Shown in pieces: positions 44,401 through 55,945 of a stretch of DNA of 64,000 nucleotides. Below the pieces are notes generated by a model, which worked only from the letters and a program-made list of their open reading frames with translations, ran no database searches and was not told the origin of the DNA. Source of the DNA: Perca fluviatilis (lineage: Eukaryota > Chordata > Actinopteri > Perciformes > Percidae); NCBI RefSeq assembly GCF_010015445.1, contig NC_053121.1, positions 32,563,934 to 32,627,933 on the forward strand, in the 5' to 3' direction. Position numbers and translations under genes: made by a program. The number at the start of each line of letters is the position of its first letter. Within the stretch, counting starts at the first letter, position 1.

Positions 44401-46983
44401 AGCTCAGATGTCCGGACAAGTACCCATCCCGGTGCACCCCAGGAGATTGGGAAGTAAGATGTTGTTGTTGAAAATGTCAAAGGAAGGCTATTGAGTTTCA
44501 CATCCAATTTAGAGCAAGAGTGATTCAGTTAAATGAACCTGAAATTAAATGAATTTACCTCAAATTTGGTGATAAAAGATCATATTACCTCATACACATG
44601 AAACAACAGCTGAACAGTTTGTAATTATGAACTCCTAACACAATCTGTGGCAAATGAGGGAATCCCTGGGCCTTCCCAGCGGAGATGAGGCCATGCGGAA
44701 GCTTCTGTTCCTGGACTGAATCCGACACAGCGAGCACTCCAAAGTTGATTTTGATTGCACTGATCAAAAGAAGCACGGTGTCTCGATATTTCCCCCCCGA
44801 GGCAAAGAGCACGGGACTTCAAAGACCTCCATGCTAATCCCTTTTGGATTATTTAATTAAGGACTTGGGGATATTAGAGACAAAACAAGACCATGGTTGT
44901 CACATCGCTGAGTGACCTGTGGGGAGAGATACAGGTGCACTGTGTTCATCTGTGGTACTCCGGAAACAACAGCATATATATCATTTCAGGCTGCGTATGT
45001 TAAACAAAAACATTTTACTGTGCATAAAATGCTGCTGCACAGTTATAGATTTTGGCAACGGCCTGCTCTTCCCATTTGTTTTGGTTCATTGCACAGGTTC
45101 GTCTTTGTTCGTTTAATTGTCATTCCAGGGAACATTCCCCAGCTTGGTTTAGATTGGTTCATGATGGCAAAAAAATAGTGGAAAAGAGGGGAAGATATGA
45201 TCGTAACTGCGCTGCAGCCACATTTTATGTTAGATGTGGAAGTGATCTCAAGCTGGGCTTTTATTAGATCTGGCCCTGGGGAAACGAGGGTGATGTTTTG
45301 ACCCAAAAGTGGTATTGTATGGATTAAAGGGGCTGAAGGACCGTCTGTGTTTGTGCGCGTAAAAGGAAGAGAAAAAAAAAAAAAAGGAGTGGCTGTTTGT
45401 TTGTTGATGATGATGTCAACCTCTAAACTCAACCATGCACGTCCGGCTTATACTGCACATTGCTTTATTGAATTTAACCTTTTTTCGACCAAAAGAGACT
45501 CTTGATGCTTCTTTTTAATACAGACGAGCTTCTCCCTCATAGAGGCTCACATATTTACAACTTGTAGGAGCCCAGCCCAACTACCAGTTCTGCTGGTAGA
45601 CGGTTTGATTGGTCCATGTAAAAGTCTAAATGATAAGGGAACCACAAAATGAACATTACAGTATAGAATTATCTATTTATTTTCATGGCAACAGAAAAGC
45701 AAAGTTCATGCAGGACTACCAAACACAATTGTTGGGTTGTAGACCTCAAAATCGCCAATAACACCTCTCTGATTTATCTCAAATATATCTGATGTTTTGC
45801 CCTTTTGACGGTTATTTCCACAAGTTGGTTTGAGTTTGAAGACGGGGGCCACCGAGCTACATCCGTTAAAGAGCATGACCGGAAAATGGCAATAATGTCG
45901 ATGCAGCTCTAGGCTATTGTCTCAGAAATAACACATCTTAAATTGGTTGTAAAAAAAACATTTAAACTGCTCCTAGCAATTGTCACCCCAGCTTTGGTTT
46001 CACATCACTTGCTACTGAACAAAATAACTCCCTTTTCCAAATCCAATCGGGTCACACGAACATGTCGTCAGACCGGATGAATGAGGTGAAACAAGTGGTA
46101 ATTGAGTCTGATTATCAGGTTACTGCTCGTGGCCAATTAGCAGGTTGATGGATTTATCTGAGTCGCTAAAGGAAATTGTTCACACCAAATTACAATTATT
46201 TAATTATCTATTCACCCTCATGGCAGTATGTAGTCAAAGTGGATTGGCTTGGATTCATGAAACTTGGATTATCCTGCGTTTTTATTTTTTTTATTTTTTT
46301 ATTTTAAAAGAAGTTTGATGGTAATTTTATGCTTTTTTTTTTTTTCTGTGGAATTCTACACATTCAGATCTCAATCACTTAAATAGTTTGAGAGACGACT
46401 CAAACTGTGCTATTTAGATTGCTCTGAGCTTGGTGGTTGTTCAAACCTACGACAAACACGTGGGGTGAGATACATACTGACTCTCCTTTTTAATTAAAGT
46501 TGCCACCTCTACCTGGATGATGGGTTTTTAAGGGAGGTCAGATGTATCCCATAATGTTTCCTTGCCCAGTTGAGGATCTGAACCACTGAACTGTAAGTCT
46601 CTAACCTTTTTTAGGTCATCAAACCTGTTATTATGATTGTCAGTTTTATCAGACAGGGACCTTTGTTTGACTCTTTCTTTTGGATTAAAAACACATTCCA
46701 GTGTGAGTGTGGACGCTTGTGGGCACCATGTGAAAACAAGAGAAACACTTAATGGAGTCTGTTGTTAGTTATCATGGGTTTGGGAGAAGACCAACTGTCT
46801 GCGCATAAGACTAAACAAGAATACGGGCGATGAATGTTAAGGGGTCCAAGAGTTCAGAACGTTTGCAGTGTCTTCATCGCCAAAGGCCAACGGTGAACAT
46901 GGGGTCATTCATACCGATCAAAACAATGCTAATTCAGATACGCGGCTATTGTATTACTGAAACCAGTGGTAACACTTTATAAT
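41451..46983. other. Intergenic, no gene recognised
   Basis: The stretch is unique-looking apart from a segment around 42280-42380 (aattccaggcctggaaaggt, ggaaaagtcatggaattatg) that resembles an old dispersed repeat, and homopolymer runs at 45373 and 46327. The open frames up to 129 codons (45043-45432 minus) have no recognisable domain. Confidence 0.5.
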
Positions 46984-46992
46984 ATGAAAAAA

Positions 46993-47076
46993 ATGTAATG
47001 TCCGCAACACTGCTTAAACTGCAACGTTGCATTTGCATTAAATATGGGAGTTTAAGCAGTGTTGCGGACATTACAT
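46993..47076. repeat. Perfect 28-bp inverted repeat with 28-base loop (hairpin)
   Basis: The left arm 46993-47020 (ATGTAATGTCCGCAACACTG then CTTAAACT) is the exact reverse complement of 47049-47076. The pairing continues outward about nine more bases with one mismatch (atgaaaaaa against ctttttcat). The loop contains the palindrome GCAACGTTGC. The short length and perfect arms suggest a tiny MITE or a recent inversion event; a small-RNA hairpin is possible but unsupported. Confidence 0.9.
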
Positions 47077-47085
47077 CTTTTTCAT

Positions 47086-47705
47086 TTTAAGTACTTTCAT
47101 TTGTCCTTCACCTGCCAGAAGGTGGGATGTGCACACAACTACTTTTATAATATTTAACACTTTATAATAAAATAAAATAAATAAATAAATGGTAAATTGA
47201 TAGTTAATTAAACTTAAGTTACTAGTTATTTTACTGTGAACTGCAACTACTACACGATAATTGTTTACTAATTATTAGCTATGCTATAATTTGTTTTAAC
47301 AGCTTGTTTTTGCTCAGATCATAACGTTTGTATGTATTAAGAATTTGTTAAATTTTTTATAAACCGTAAAAAAAAAATACTTAAGTATCAAAAACTTCTT
47401 CTCTTTCTTCAATGAACAAATCTATCTCTTTCTCTCCCTGACCCCTGTCTTTCTGCTTGAGCAGCACTGGTTGAAGCCTGAAAATATTGTAAACAAATTA
47501 ATAACATAACTAATTCCACTGGTCGGACTGTTCAGCTCTGTTCCAGTCTGATACCTCCGGTTCAGGCTGGTCCTCATCCTCAACACGTTCCTTTTTCAGT
47601 CGTGGAAAATACTTTTCAGTACTCCTCTGGATTGAAGCAGCAAACATTCAGTGTAAGAGTAAAAAATGACATAACATTATTTATAATAAGTTTATTTGAT
47701 TCACA
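47086..47705. other. Intergenic, AT-rich, no gene recognised
   Basis: The stretch is AT-rich, with an AATAAA-type simple repeat at about 47165-47192. I see no coding signal. Confidence 0.55.
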
Positions 47706-47881
47706 GCTGAACTACAGTAGAGCTGTTTGGAGCAGTTTGTGAACAGTGTTTTCTGTTGGAGATGGTAAGTCACTTTGGGGGGGATTTGGGGCTTTTTCCA
47801 CTGTGTAAACTGATTACATGCACAAAAAAGATATATAACATGATAAAGGAAAGGGAAAAAGCCCAAAAGCATATGAGCACT
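47706..47881 (-). mobile_element. TTAA-flanked MITE, family A(A/G)TGCTCATATTATG, copy 2 (truncated)
   Basis: In reverse orientation the end reads AGTGCTCATATGC and is followed by TTAA (47882-47885). The sequence matches the left half of 27849-28348 (agtttgtgaacagtgttttc, gagatggtaagtcactttgg). The other half is missing. Confidence 0.7.
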
Positions 47882-47885
47882 TTAA

Positions 47886-48520
47886 CAACAACTCTCAGGG
47901 TACATTTCAGTAACATGCAGGCCTAAACACTGAGTTTAAAATCTAAATACACTGCTAAGAGCAGCGGCAGCTCAAAGTGACATTTTTTTTAGTAAACTGA
48001 TCACACAAGCAGCTTTAATGAATACTCTGATTTGTGTCTGTGATTGGCTTCTTCTGTATAGCAGCAGTCTCATGGCAATCGTAGTATTTACATCCGCTAT
48101 ACCACATTTGCCAGGAAAAACATGATTTGACAGAATAACAGAAACCTCTAATATTTTTACGTTATCGTTGAAATTCCTGTGTTTTTGTTTTGAGGAACAT
48201 CACCGAGAAACATGAATTAACAGTAAGGTATTATTGTTTAACAGATGGTAGTAACGGGGATTGTCTAGAATATGAATCCTCACACACTCTGTTATCCATT
48301 GTGAGATGAAAAATCACACTGTTACTGTGATGAACCATAGGCACTCATTTTGATGGATTTATTGTTAGGATTTGTCTACGAATACTCTGCACCCAGTCAC
48401 GTTTACACAAGAATACAGTGAAATTCAGATGATGAGTTTTTGGCGCATTAATTTCAAACCTGCTGTAAATGTAACATTGCACCCTCTTCTTTTATTTGAT
48501 TTATTTTTATTTTTTGTAGT
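47886..48520. other. Intergenic, no gene recognised
   Basis: No coding signal or repeat border was identified. Confidence 0.5.
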
Positions 48521-48529
48521 TTAAACATT

Positions 48530-49181
48530 CGGAGTGTCTATTTGCACCCCCGGTACGAATAGCCTTGGCCACACAGCTGAGCTATTGACATCCTGTGACG
48601 TAACAACAAAAACACGTTGCTCGCGTGCACCAAAATCATGGCGGACGTTCATCTTCCATGACCGCAGAAACTGCCGTATTAGGAGAGTTTTGTCTCTAAA
48701 GTTTTTAACAATTGAATTTCTGCTATTTTTTGGTTTGCTTAGGTTTCGGCAAGAGGAGATGGATTGATGACGGTTAGGGTGAGAATGTCAGGGCGATAAT
48801 ATTCCAAAAAGGTGTAATACATGAGTAGTATGGATAACTGTGTGTAAATATATGCCAAGGTACTGTAAATGCACAGGGGTGCAAACAGCATACATTGATA
48901 TTTGTACCAGACGGGGTATTAATAGAACACATTGCTGTGTGCAACGGTGGGGTACGAATAGCATTCATTTCTAATTGCACCAGGGTACGAATAGCTCTTC
49001 TAATTGCACCAGGGTACGAATAGCTCTTCTAATTGCACCAGGGTACGAATAGCTCTTCTAATTGCACCAGGGTACGAATAGCTCTTCTAATTGCACCAGG
49101 GTACGAATAGCTCTTCTAATTGCACCAGGGTACGAATAGCATACACTGCTAATTGTACCAAAGGTGCAAATAGCCTCACCC
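48530..49181. mobile_element. Mutator-like non-autonomous element with 9-bp duplication
   Basis: The ends carry inverted (G/T)CTATTTGCACC followed by GGTAC (left CGGAGTGTCTATTTGCACCC; inverted right GGGTGAGGCTATTTGCACCT). A perfect 9-base direct repeat TTAAACATT flanks it (48521-48529 and 49182-49190); nine bases is the typical size for Mutator-type transposition. The right half holds a tandem array of a 29-bp unit related to the terminal sequence. No transposase is present. Confidence 0.75.
48971..49144. repeat. 29-bp tandem repeat, 6 copies
   Basis: The unit CTAATTGCACCAGGGTACGA + ATAGCTCTT begins at 48971, 49000, 49029, 49058, 49087 and 49116. Most copies are identical and the last changes at its end. 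A diverged copy follows at about 49149 (gctaattgtaccaaaggtgc), forming the element's right end. Related motifs occur at 48541 and 48880-48960. Confidence 0.95.
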
Positions 49182-49190
49182 TTAAACATT

Positions 49191-51671
49191 TTATGTTTTA
49201 TAAGGCACGTTATGCTGTATGTACAGTATGTATTTTAGAACAGTATTTTAGGTTAAGATGAGTTTAAACATTAACCGTCTCCTATGGAAAATCTGTATAT
49301 GTGACTGTAAACATTTATATGTTCATTTCAATACTGCACTCCATTAAAACCCAACTGAATATATACATACATGGTGTAAATATACTTAAATGAAATCCAT
49401 TCTTGACAGCTTACGGTTCACTTGCCAGTTTTCTTCACTCCCCACACTCAATGAAACTGTCTTTAATGCAGTTAAGTGTTAGTTCATATCCTAAAGCACA
49501 GCTAAGTTTAACAATAAGCTGAATGGCTTTGATGTCTCTAAGAGCTTCAAAAGACGAGAAGTTTTCCTATTTAATCATTAATCATGCCCTTGAAGCCGGA
49601 AAGTTTCTCAACTATAATGCAAAAAAAAAAAAAAAAAAAAAAAAAGTTTTTAATAAGGATGATAATGTAGATTCATCTAGGCCAGGCCCCCAGAGGGACC
49701 TTCCAAAAAATAAAGACTGTATAACTGGACACTGATTGTAGTCCAGCATCAGCTGAGGGGTTGCTTTGTGAAAACTCTGCGAGGTAATCCAATCCCAGTC
49801 ACTATAAACAGACTGGTTGGATATTAAAGATCCCATAAACACTGTAACTGTGGCAAACAAGCTTTATCTCCAACATTGTCATGCAATATCTGTTCACTTT
49901 TACAAAATCCATACTATCTAAATAAAAGTGCTTAGTCATGACATATACTTCATACATCCAAGACTAACTCTGACGTCCAATCCCTTCGTCTGCCCAACAG
50001 CTTTTGTTTAGCCTTAAATCCCTGTTAACTAAATAGTTTGAATTGATATCAGATGTTTGCCATGGCTGATATTTAGAACTATGTAAACTGAGTACAAAAA
50101 GTGGGAATTCAATAAGTGCTATAAGACCATCCTCTCTTTGAGTTTTTGCTCAACATTTTTATCTCATCGACAGTATTCAACTTTCCAAAAGTTTGCTTAC
50201 TTTTGAATGAATGTAAAACAAACCCGAAGACATGAAAGAACATCTAACCCAAAACAGCATTTCTAAAAACCCTAAGGGTCCTGTATTATCTGTTGTTGTT
50301 CTATAGGCATTATTAGCATAAGGTCATTATATTCTCAGCATTGTTAAGGAGGAGAGGAGAATCTGAGCTCCTCCAGGAGTACATTTAACATTTCTTTATT
50401 TGGCTGATAACGTTGGAATCATCCAGAGCTGTAATCTGATTAAAACTCTCGGTTGCTTTTTGAAGTCTGTGAAAATGAGGAATCAATTACAGAGCACACA
50501 CCCATTTCTTTCTGTGTTGTTCCTGGAGAAGCACAGTCATTTGCCTCATTTTAACTGTGTCAGTACTCTGTGATTAATTAGCCACAGTGCAGGCACACAC
50601 ATCCCAGAAAGCTTGCAAACGCCCTCCAGCTTGTTAGCACAACCTGCCAACTGCAGTTAATGTTTCCACCTGTTCATTTTTTGGACAAAAACAGCTCCCT
50701 CCTCTTTCATCTGTGTGATGTTCATCATGGCAAGTTGACTGCAACGCAGACAGGGCAATCATTTCCCAGCCTTCTTTGAATCACTGAATAATAAGCTATT
50801 TTGGCTACTTGGCCCCAGCAACGATGGCTGTTATTAATGTATGAATTACAAAGTCTGTGAAATGGAGGACTTGCTCTATTTCTTTACCCTCAATGATCCT
50901 AATGTGTTCCAGAGACTTATCAAAATGAAATTAATATTCCACCTGCTTCCACCCACAGCTTCCAATAGCTGCTATTTTCCCTTATTTGGCAATAGCTTCT
51001 CACCTCGATGAACCCAGACCCAGGGTTTTATGTCGTTATTAGGTCACAGCCGAAGCTGCTGATGTCTCGATATGGTTGGCACCCTGTTGGCCAAAACTGT
51101 GGCGTAATCATTTAGAAATGTAAAACTGAGCTTTATCTTACTTTTAAATAAATTGATATAGCAAATTACTAGCTTATTGTATCTAAATAGCTTAGCTAGA
51201 CTGGCTAGATTTTTAAAGACAAGTTAAGCTTGATACCCTATTTTGGCAAATTACTTTTTTCAATTTAATAAGTCTTCATGGTTATTTACATTGTACAGCT
51301 GACCTGCATAACACTACTTCAAATGAGCCTATAGACACTATCACAATCTTTGTTTACAATAAGTTCTGTGTAGAAAACCCCTGTGTCCCGTACAGTCTAC
51401 GGGGACGAGGAACAACTGGATAGCTCTCATCCCATTCATCTAAAATGCATGTTTGATGCTTTCATATCTTAACACTTTCACTAACATAATTTACCTGTTG
51501 GGCTGCAGACTACACCACCACCACCCAAACCAGCAGTCAGTCGGACCGGTGGTGAGATGTTGCTGATCGTAACACCAGATGTGGTTTATCAAAGATGCCA
51601 GCAAAGTCACATTGTACAGAAAATAAGCAACGCAGAAGCGTCAGATAGGTCTGACCTCCATGTTTAACTAA
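49191..51671. other. Intergenic, no gene recognised; possible conserved non-coding sequence
   Basis: The stretch contains a poly-A run (49620-49645). The segment 50380-51060 is free of recognised repeats and carries homeodomain-type motifs (gtgattaattagccacag); it could be regulatory, but only comparison would show this. Confidence 0.4.
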
Positions 51672-51676
51672 ATATC

Positions 51677-52230
51677 TGTATCTGGTTTCAGCGTTTTGCA
51701 TTGCATTTTGTTTCTGTTGCCAGTTTGTAGTGTTTTCTGTCCCCTGCCTTATAGATTTATCCTGTTTTATGTATCCTGTGGACTGTGTTTTTTGTGGTGT
51801 ATATCCCTGTTCCCTGTTTGGATTGTGTATTTCAGTTTCCTGTTTTATTGTGATAGTCCTGGTTTTCTGTCTTGTCTTGTCCAATTTACTTCCTGTGTTT
51901 TCCCTCCTTTGTTGATTGTCCTGCCCCGCCCTGATGTGTTTCACCTGTTGTTCTCACCTGTTCCTGATTTACTCATCCCCTCATGTATTTAGCCTCTGTG
52001 TTCCCTTTGTCTCTTGTTAGATCGTCTTGTGTCCGTCCCCTTGACTTGTGTTTGTTCCTGCGTGTGTCAGTTTGCTCCTGCCTGTGTTTAGCCCGTCAGT
52101 TTTTGATTTCGTGTGTGTTCCAGTCTTTGTGCTGCCGCCTTTTGTTACATTAAAACCCTGAGTTACATCCATCTCCTGCCTGCCTGCCTCTCTCTGCGTT
52201 TGGGTCCACATTCCCTGCTCCCACGTCACA
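51677..52230 (+). mobile_element. Solo LTR of a retrotransposon
   Basis: The sequence starts TG (51677) and ends CA (52230) and is flanked by a perfect 5-base duplication ATATC (51672-51676 and 52231-52235). This is the signature of an LTR left after recombination between two LTRs. It is pyrimidine-rich with a TATA-like tgtatttagcc (about 51983) and a polyadenylation-type ATTAAA (52149-52154). The trailing ctctctgcgtttgggtccac resembles LTRs common in fish, probably Gypsy-type. No internal retroelement genes adjoin it. The 135-codon minus-strand frame overlapping it is an artefact of base composition. Confidence 0.75.
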
Positions 52231-52235
52231 ATATC

Positions 52236-52932
52236 TTTTTAAACATTACAGATACGGCTGAAAAGGACAACAGAAATAAACAAGTTTGCCGATTTCACCT
52301 ATCTCCACAAATCAAATCAACAACCATTTGTCTCCCCGGAAGTGATTGTTGTGTCGAGTGTCATGGTGATTTTGTCTATAGGTCAGTCTTTGTCTGTAGT
52401 CAGTTTTTTTGTGATTGTTGCGGGGAAAAATCCTTGATTATGCGGCACGTTTTCTTAAAAAAAAGCGATGGATATTTATGCGATGAAATTGCGTGAATTT
52501 GCAAACTTGATAAAAAAAGTGATTCCCCCAACACCCTGCTTTTCGATGTTCACTTCGCGTAATTACGTCAACGTTCCCACAGGAGAAAATGGCTGCTCTT
52601 GTGTGAAGTAAACACAAAATTTTTCAATTTTCTGCTGATAAGACTTTTTTGCAATGAAAATGCAGGGATTATGAAATCATGCAAGCCCCACATATTTTGC
52701 GCGGAAATCGGCAATTTATGCGGCGAAAGTGCGGCGTATTTGAAAAAAATGCAGCTCCCGCATAAATATGCATAAATAATACATTTCAAGTGATGAAATC
52801 CAGATTCTATTCAATACAGTGGTTTAGACTAAGCCACTTACAGTATACTTTACATATTCGTCTAAATTAGCCACATCACAATTGATCTGGCTAATGAATC
52901 TTGAATCTCATTGCATCCAACTGGTTTTACGC
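52236..52932. other. Probable diverged DNA-repeat sequence
   Basis: The segment 52420-52770 repeats motifs such as tatgcggc(a/g), gcggcgaaagtgcggcgtat and cccgcataaatatgcataaa, which I associate with a dispersed fish repeat. Ends and target duplications are not visible. Confidence 0.35.
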
Positions 52933-52940
52933 TCACTACT

Positions 52941-53480
52941 AGTGGTGTGCGATACTGCAATATTTGGTATTGATCCGATACCACGGAAATAAATATTACC
53001 GATACTGATACTTTTTAATAATTAAGGAGGATGAATTTTCATGACCTTTAGCCTAAGCGTTTTAGCCTTTAGTGTTTATTAATAAGTTAAAACCCAGGAC
53101 AGAATTTGCATATGCTTTTATAAATTTGTTGTGTTACCACTGTATCTTACAGCCTTTTTACAAATTATACAACTGGCTGTTGTTTCACTTTCAGCCTGAA
53201 CATACTGAATAGCCACACAGCGCTCCTCTTCCTCTCTGCCATTCTTCTGCTCCGTCTCTGTGCTGCTTGTGTATGTGTGTCTGTGTGTGTGTGGTGCTGG
53301 CCGCCGCCGGTCCTGCCTGCTTGCTTGCTTGTTTTCCTGCCGCCACTGAGTCACCAAACGGCACAACATCAAATCATAAGAGGGCGCGGAGGAGCAAAGT
53401 GTGCCTGCGCCGTGCTGTGACAGGAGCAGCGCCACTTGAAAAGCAGCGGCATCGATATTTGCATCCTCGCCCACCGCTAG
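52941..53480. mobile_element. hAT-like MITE
   Basis: The left end (CT)AGTGGTGTGCGATACTGCA and the inverted right end CTAGCGGTGGGCGAGGATGC match. A perfect 8-base duplication TCACTACT flanks the element (52933-52940 and 53481-53488). The interior is GC-rich toward the right, with GTGT and TGCT simple stretches. No transposase is present. Confidence 0.75.
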
Positions 53481-53488
53481 TCACTACT

Positions 53489-54111
53489 GCAGTCTATAGA
53501 GGGTGGTGGTAATGCGTTTGCTAATTGACCAAATTGGCCAAAGAAGAATAACATGGTAGTTTACATCCATAGTTGCAACAGTAACAGCTGAAACCACTAT
53601 ACCCTTCAAAAGCGTATGTCGTCCTTATAAACTTTGCCTGAATTTTATTCCTCTAAGCTTCAGCCTTAACAGTAGTTCTGCTACAGCTTTCTGATGATTT
53701 GCTTCAATGTTGGCTTTCTACTTTCCAGTGGGTGCTTCCTTTTTTTTTTACATAGACCAGTTGATTAAAGGTGACCTCCATGATGTTCCACTGCAACTGG
53801 GCATCTAAAATGCATTGCAATATATGCAAGACTAAGGCTCAATTTCTCCCTAGACCTCCACTGGAGGAAAGTAAAGAATTTCCTGCGGGGTCATATCTGG
53901 TCCTAGCACACTATTTTTGGCATCTCTGCCATTTCCTGTTTTCAGTGTATTGTTGGTAAAACATAAAAAAAAAAAAAAAATGGTCCCCCGCAGCAACTGG
54001 CGCTGTCAAAGGTTTAGAGAGACTGAACTGTAATTGACTGTGAGCCTCTTGTTGTTTTGGTTCACCCATTAACTGCACACATGTCCCTTACCCTGTACAC
54101 TTCCGCCTGCC

Positions 54112-54163
<52 letters not shown>

Positions 54164-55230
54164 ATACATAAACAACACTGACTGTGATGAAAGAACATTA
54201 ATCCTTGAAATTGACGATAGGATTACAGTGTTAAAGAGCATTGCAATCACTACTCTACTTCCTGCCCCCTCCATGTCATCTGAACTGTTCCAAATCCTTT
54301 CAAAGGCCAGCCTCTGTTGTGGCAGGACCTCTCCCGCTGGGCTTGTCCTCTGAACTGTACGTTGATGTCTAACTCGAGCAGACAGGTTCATTTGGGAAAA
54401 GAAAAAAATTATAGTCTGCACTATACTGGAACTTATAAACGATGCATTTTAGGGCTCTCTCTTCTTCTAATTGGTGATTGTGAGACTAAAAGAGGTTGAG
54501 AGGATGACTCATATTGGAATTATTCACACGCACCGGTTGTGTTACTTGGCTGTGACATTACCAAGCCTGAATCAAAGGAAAGTGTTTAGACCTGTGTGTT
54601 ACTACAACACCTGTCTATTACATCTGATTTTTAACATAAGTTCAAAAGCAATTTTTTTTTCTTCTCAAACAAGTTAACAAAGCTATTATTTGTGAATCCA
54701 AAGTCTGAATTCACTGTGTCTCAGAACTTTTAAAAACAATGAGCCACACTGTTGCACTAGGTGACATGTCCCCTCATTACGATGAACACAGACACTGCAG
54801 TTTATTTTGATTCAGTCCTGCTGCTGAAAATAATCACTAGCACATCAAAATGTTTATTAAAATAGTCCCAAACAAATACACTATGTAATGCTGTTTGAGT
54901 TACATTTGCTAAATATTACTAACATAGGCCACCTGTTTTAGGAAGTTATTTACCTTTTTGAAAAATGAAACGATACATTCTGAACAGTTTTTTTTTACAA
55001 GATGTATATCATTATTCATTCATTATGAATCATTGGGCTTAGGGCAAAGTGCCACAGACAGCGTAGCAAATTCAGACAGTATTGACACATAGTTGCTTTT
55101 GGTCTTTTACGTGGGATTCGTTGATAAAAACCAAAATGATGGAATATTGCCAGCCTTATCCTTTAACATCTCATGAGTCAAAAATAGTAAAGTCTGCAAT
55201 AACTGACCTTTTTGGCCATAAATGAACACA
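53489..55230. other. Intergenic, no gene recognised
   Basis: The stretch is unique-looking with an A-run (53966-53981) and a CA microsatellite (54114-54161). The open frames over the microsatellite are artefacts. Confidence 0.55.
54114..54161. repeat. (CA)n microsatellite
   Basis: This is a perfect CA run of about 48 bases. Confidence 0.97.
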
Positions 55231-55238
55231 ACATTGAC

Positions 55239-55937
55239 TAGGGTTGCACGATTTGACCTAAAATCAAAATCACGATTAATTGCACATTCTACCTCAATAA
55301 CGATAAATTAATGGGGTTTTTTTTTTTGGGGGGGGGGGGCACAAGTTGCTCAGTTGACTCTGTGTTTGAGTTATCCTCCATTGTGCTTTCTATGTGGCTG
55401 ATTGGTCCGGGCGAAGTCACGTGACTACACACGCGGTAGAATGTTTTTAAGGAGAAAGTAGGCCTATCAACAGGAATAAATTATTGAAATTATTGTCATG
55501 GGCAAATATTATGTCTAACAGCTTCAGAATTTTGATGTCGATAAATTAGGGCTGGGCGATATGGAGAAAATCAAATATCACGATATTTTTGACCAAATAC
55601 CTCGATATCGATACCGCAAAGATATTGTAGTGTTGACTATTGGTGCTTTCACAAAATATTTACACAATGAGATTTTTGATGAATAATCATCAGTAATGTG
55701 GATATAATGACTAAGTGGGTAAAGGCAAATAATAGAAAAGTTACAACAGTCTGGTAAGTTCAGAAAATGACATCACTTTACTGTAATGCAGCCTTTAAAA
55801 CCAGGAAAAGACACCACTTATGCCATATTACGATATCCAAAATCTAAGACTTTATCTAGTCTCATATCACGATATCAATATAATATTGATATATTGCCCA
55901 GCTCTACGATAAATGTTCGATTAATCATCCAGCCCTA
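55239..55937. mobile_element. hAT-like MITE, split by a second hAT-like MITE
   Basis: The left end TAGGGTTGCACGATTTGACC and the inverted right end TAGGGCTGGATGATTAATCG share the TAGGG(C/T)TG start. The flanks ACATTGAC (55231-55238) and ACATTGCC (55938-55945) agree at seven of eight bases. ATCACGATTAAT- and CGATTAATC-type subterminal motifs fit. The interior is interrupted at 55547-55906. Confidence 0.75.
55547..55906. mobile_element. 360-bp hAT-like MITE nested in 55239-55937
   Basis: The left end TAGGGCTGGGCGATATGGAG and the inverted right end TAGAGCTGGGCAATATATCA match, with several CGATAT subterminal motifs. A perfect 8-base duplication CGATAAAT (55539-55546 and 55907-55914) flanks it, and these bases belong to the outer element. 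It is non-coding. Confidence 0.85.
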
Positions 55938-55945
55938 ACATTGCC

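Noticed and set aside
48971..49144. Regular 29-bp repeats resembling a CRISPR array
   Set aside because: The copies are directly adjacent with no spacers, in a vertebrate genome, inside a transposable element.
51537..51944. 135-codon minus-strand frame
   Set aside because: It overlaps the pyrimidine-rich solo LTR; the polar composition is a consequence of the base bias.
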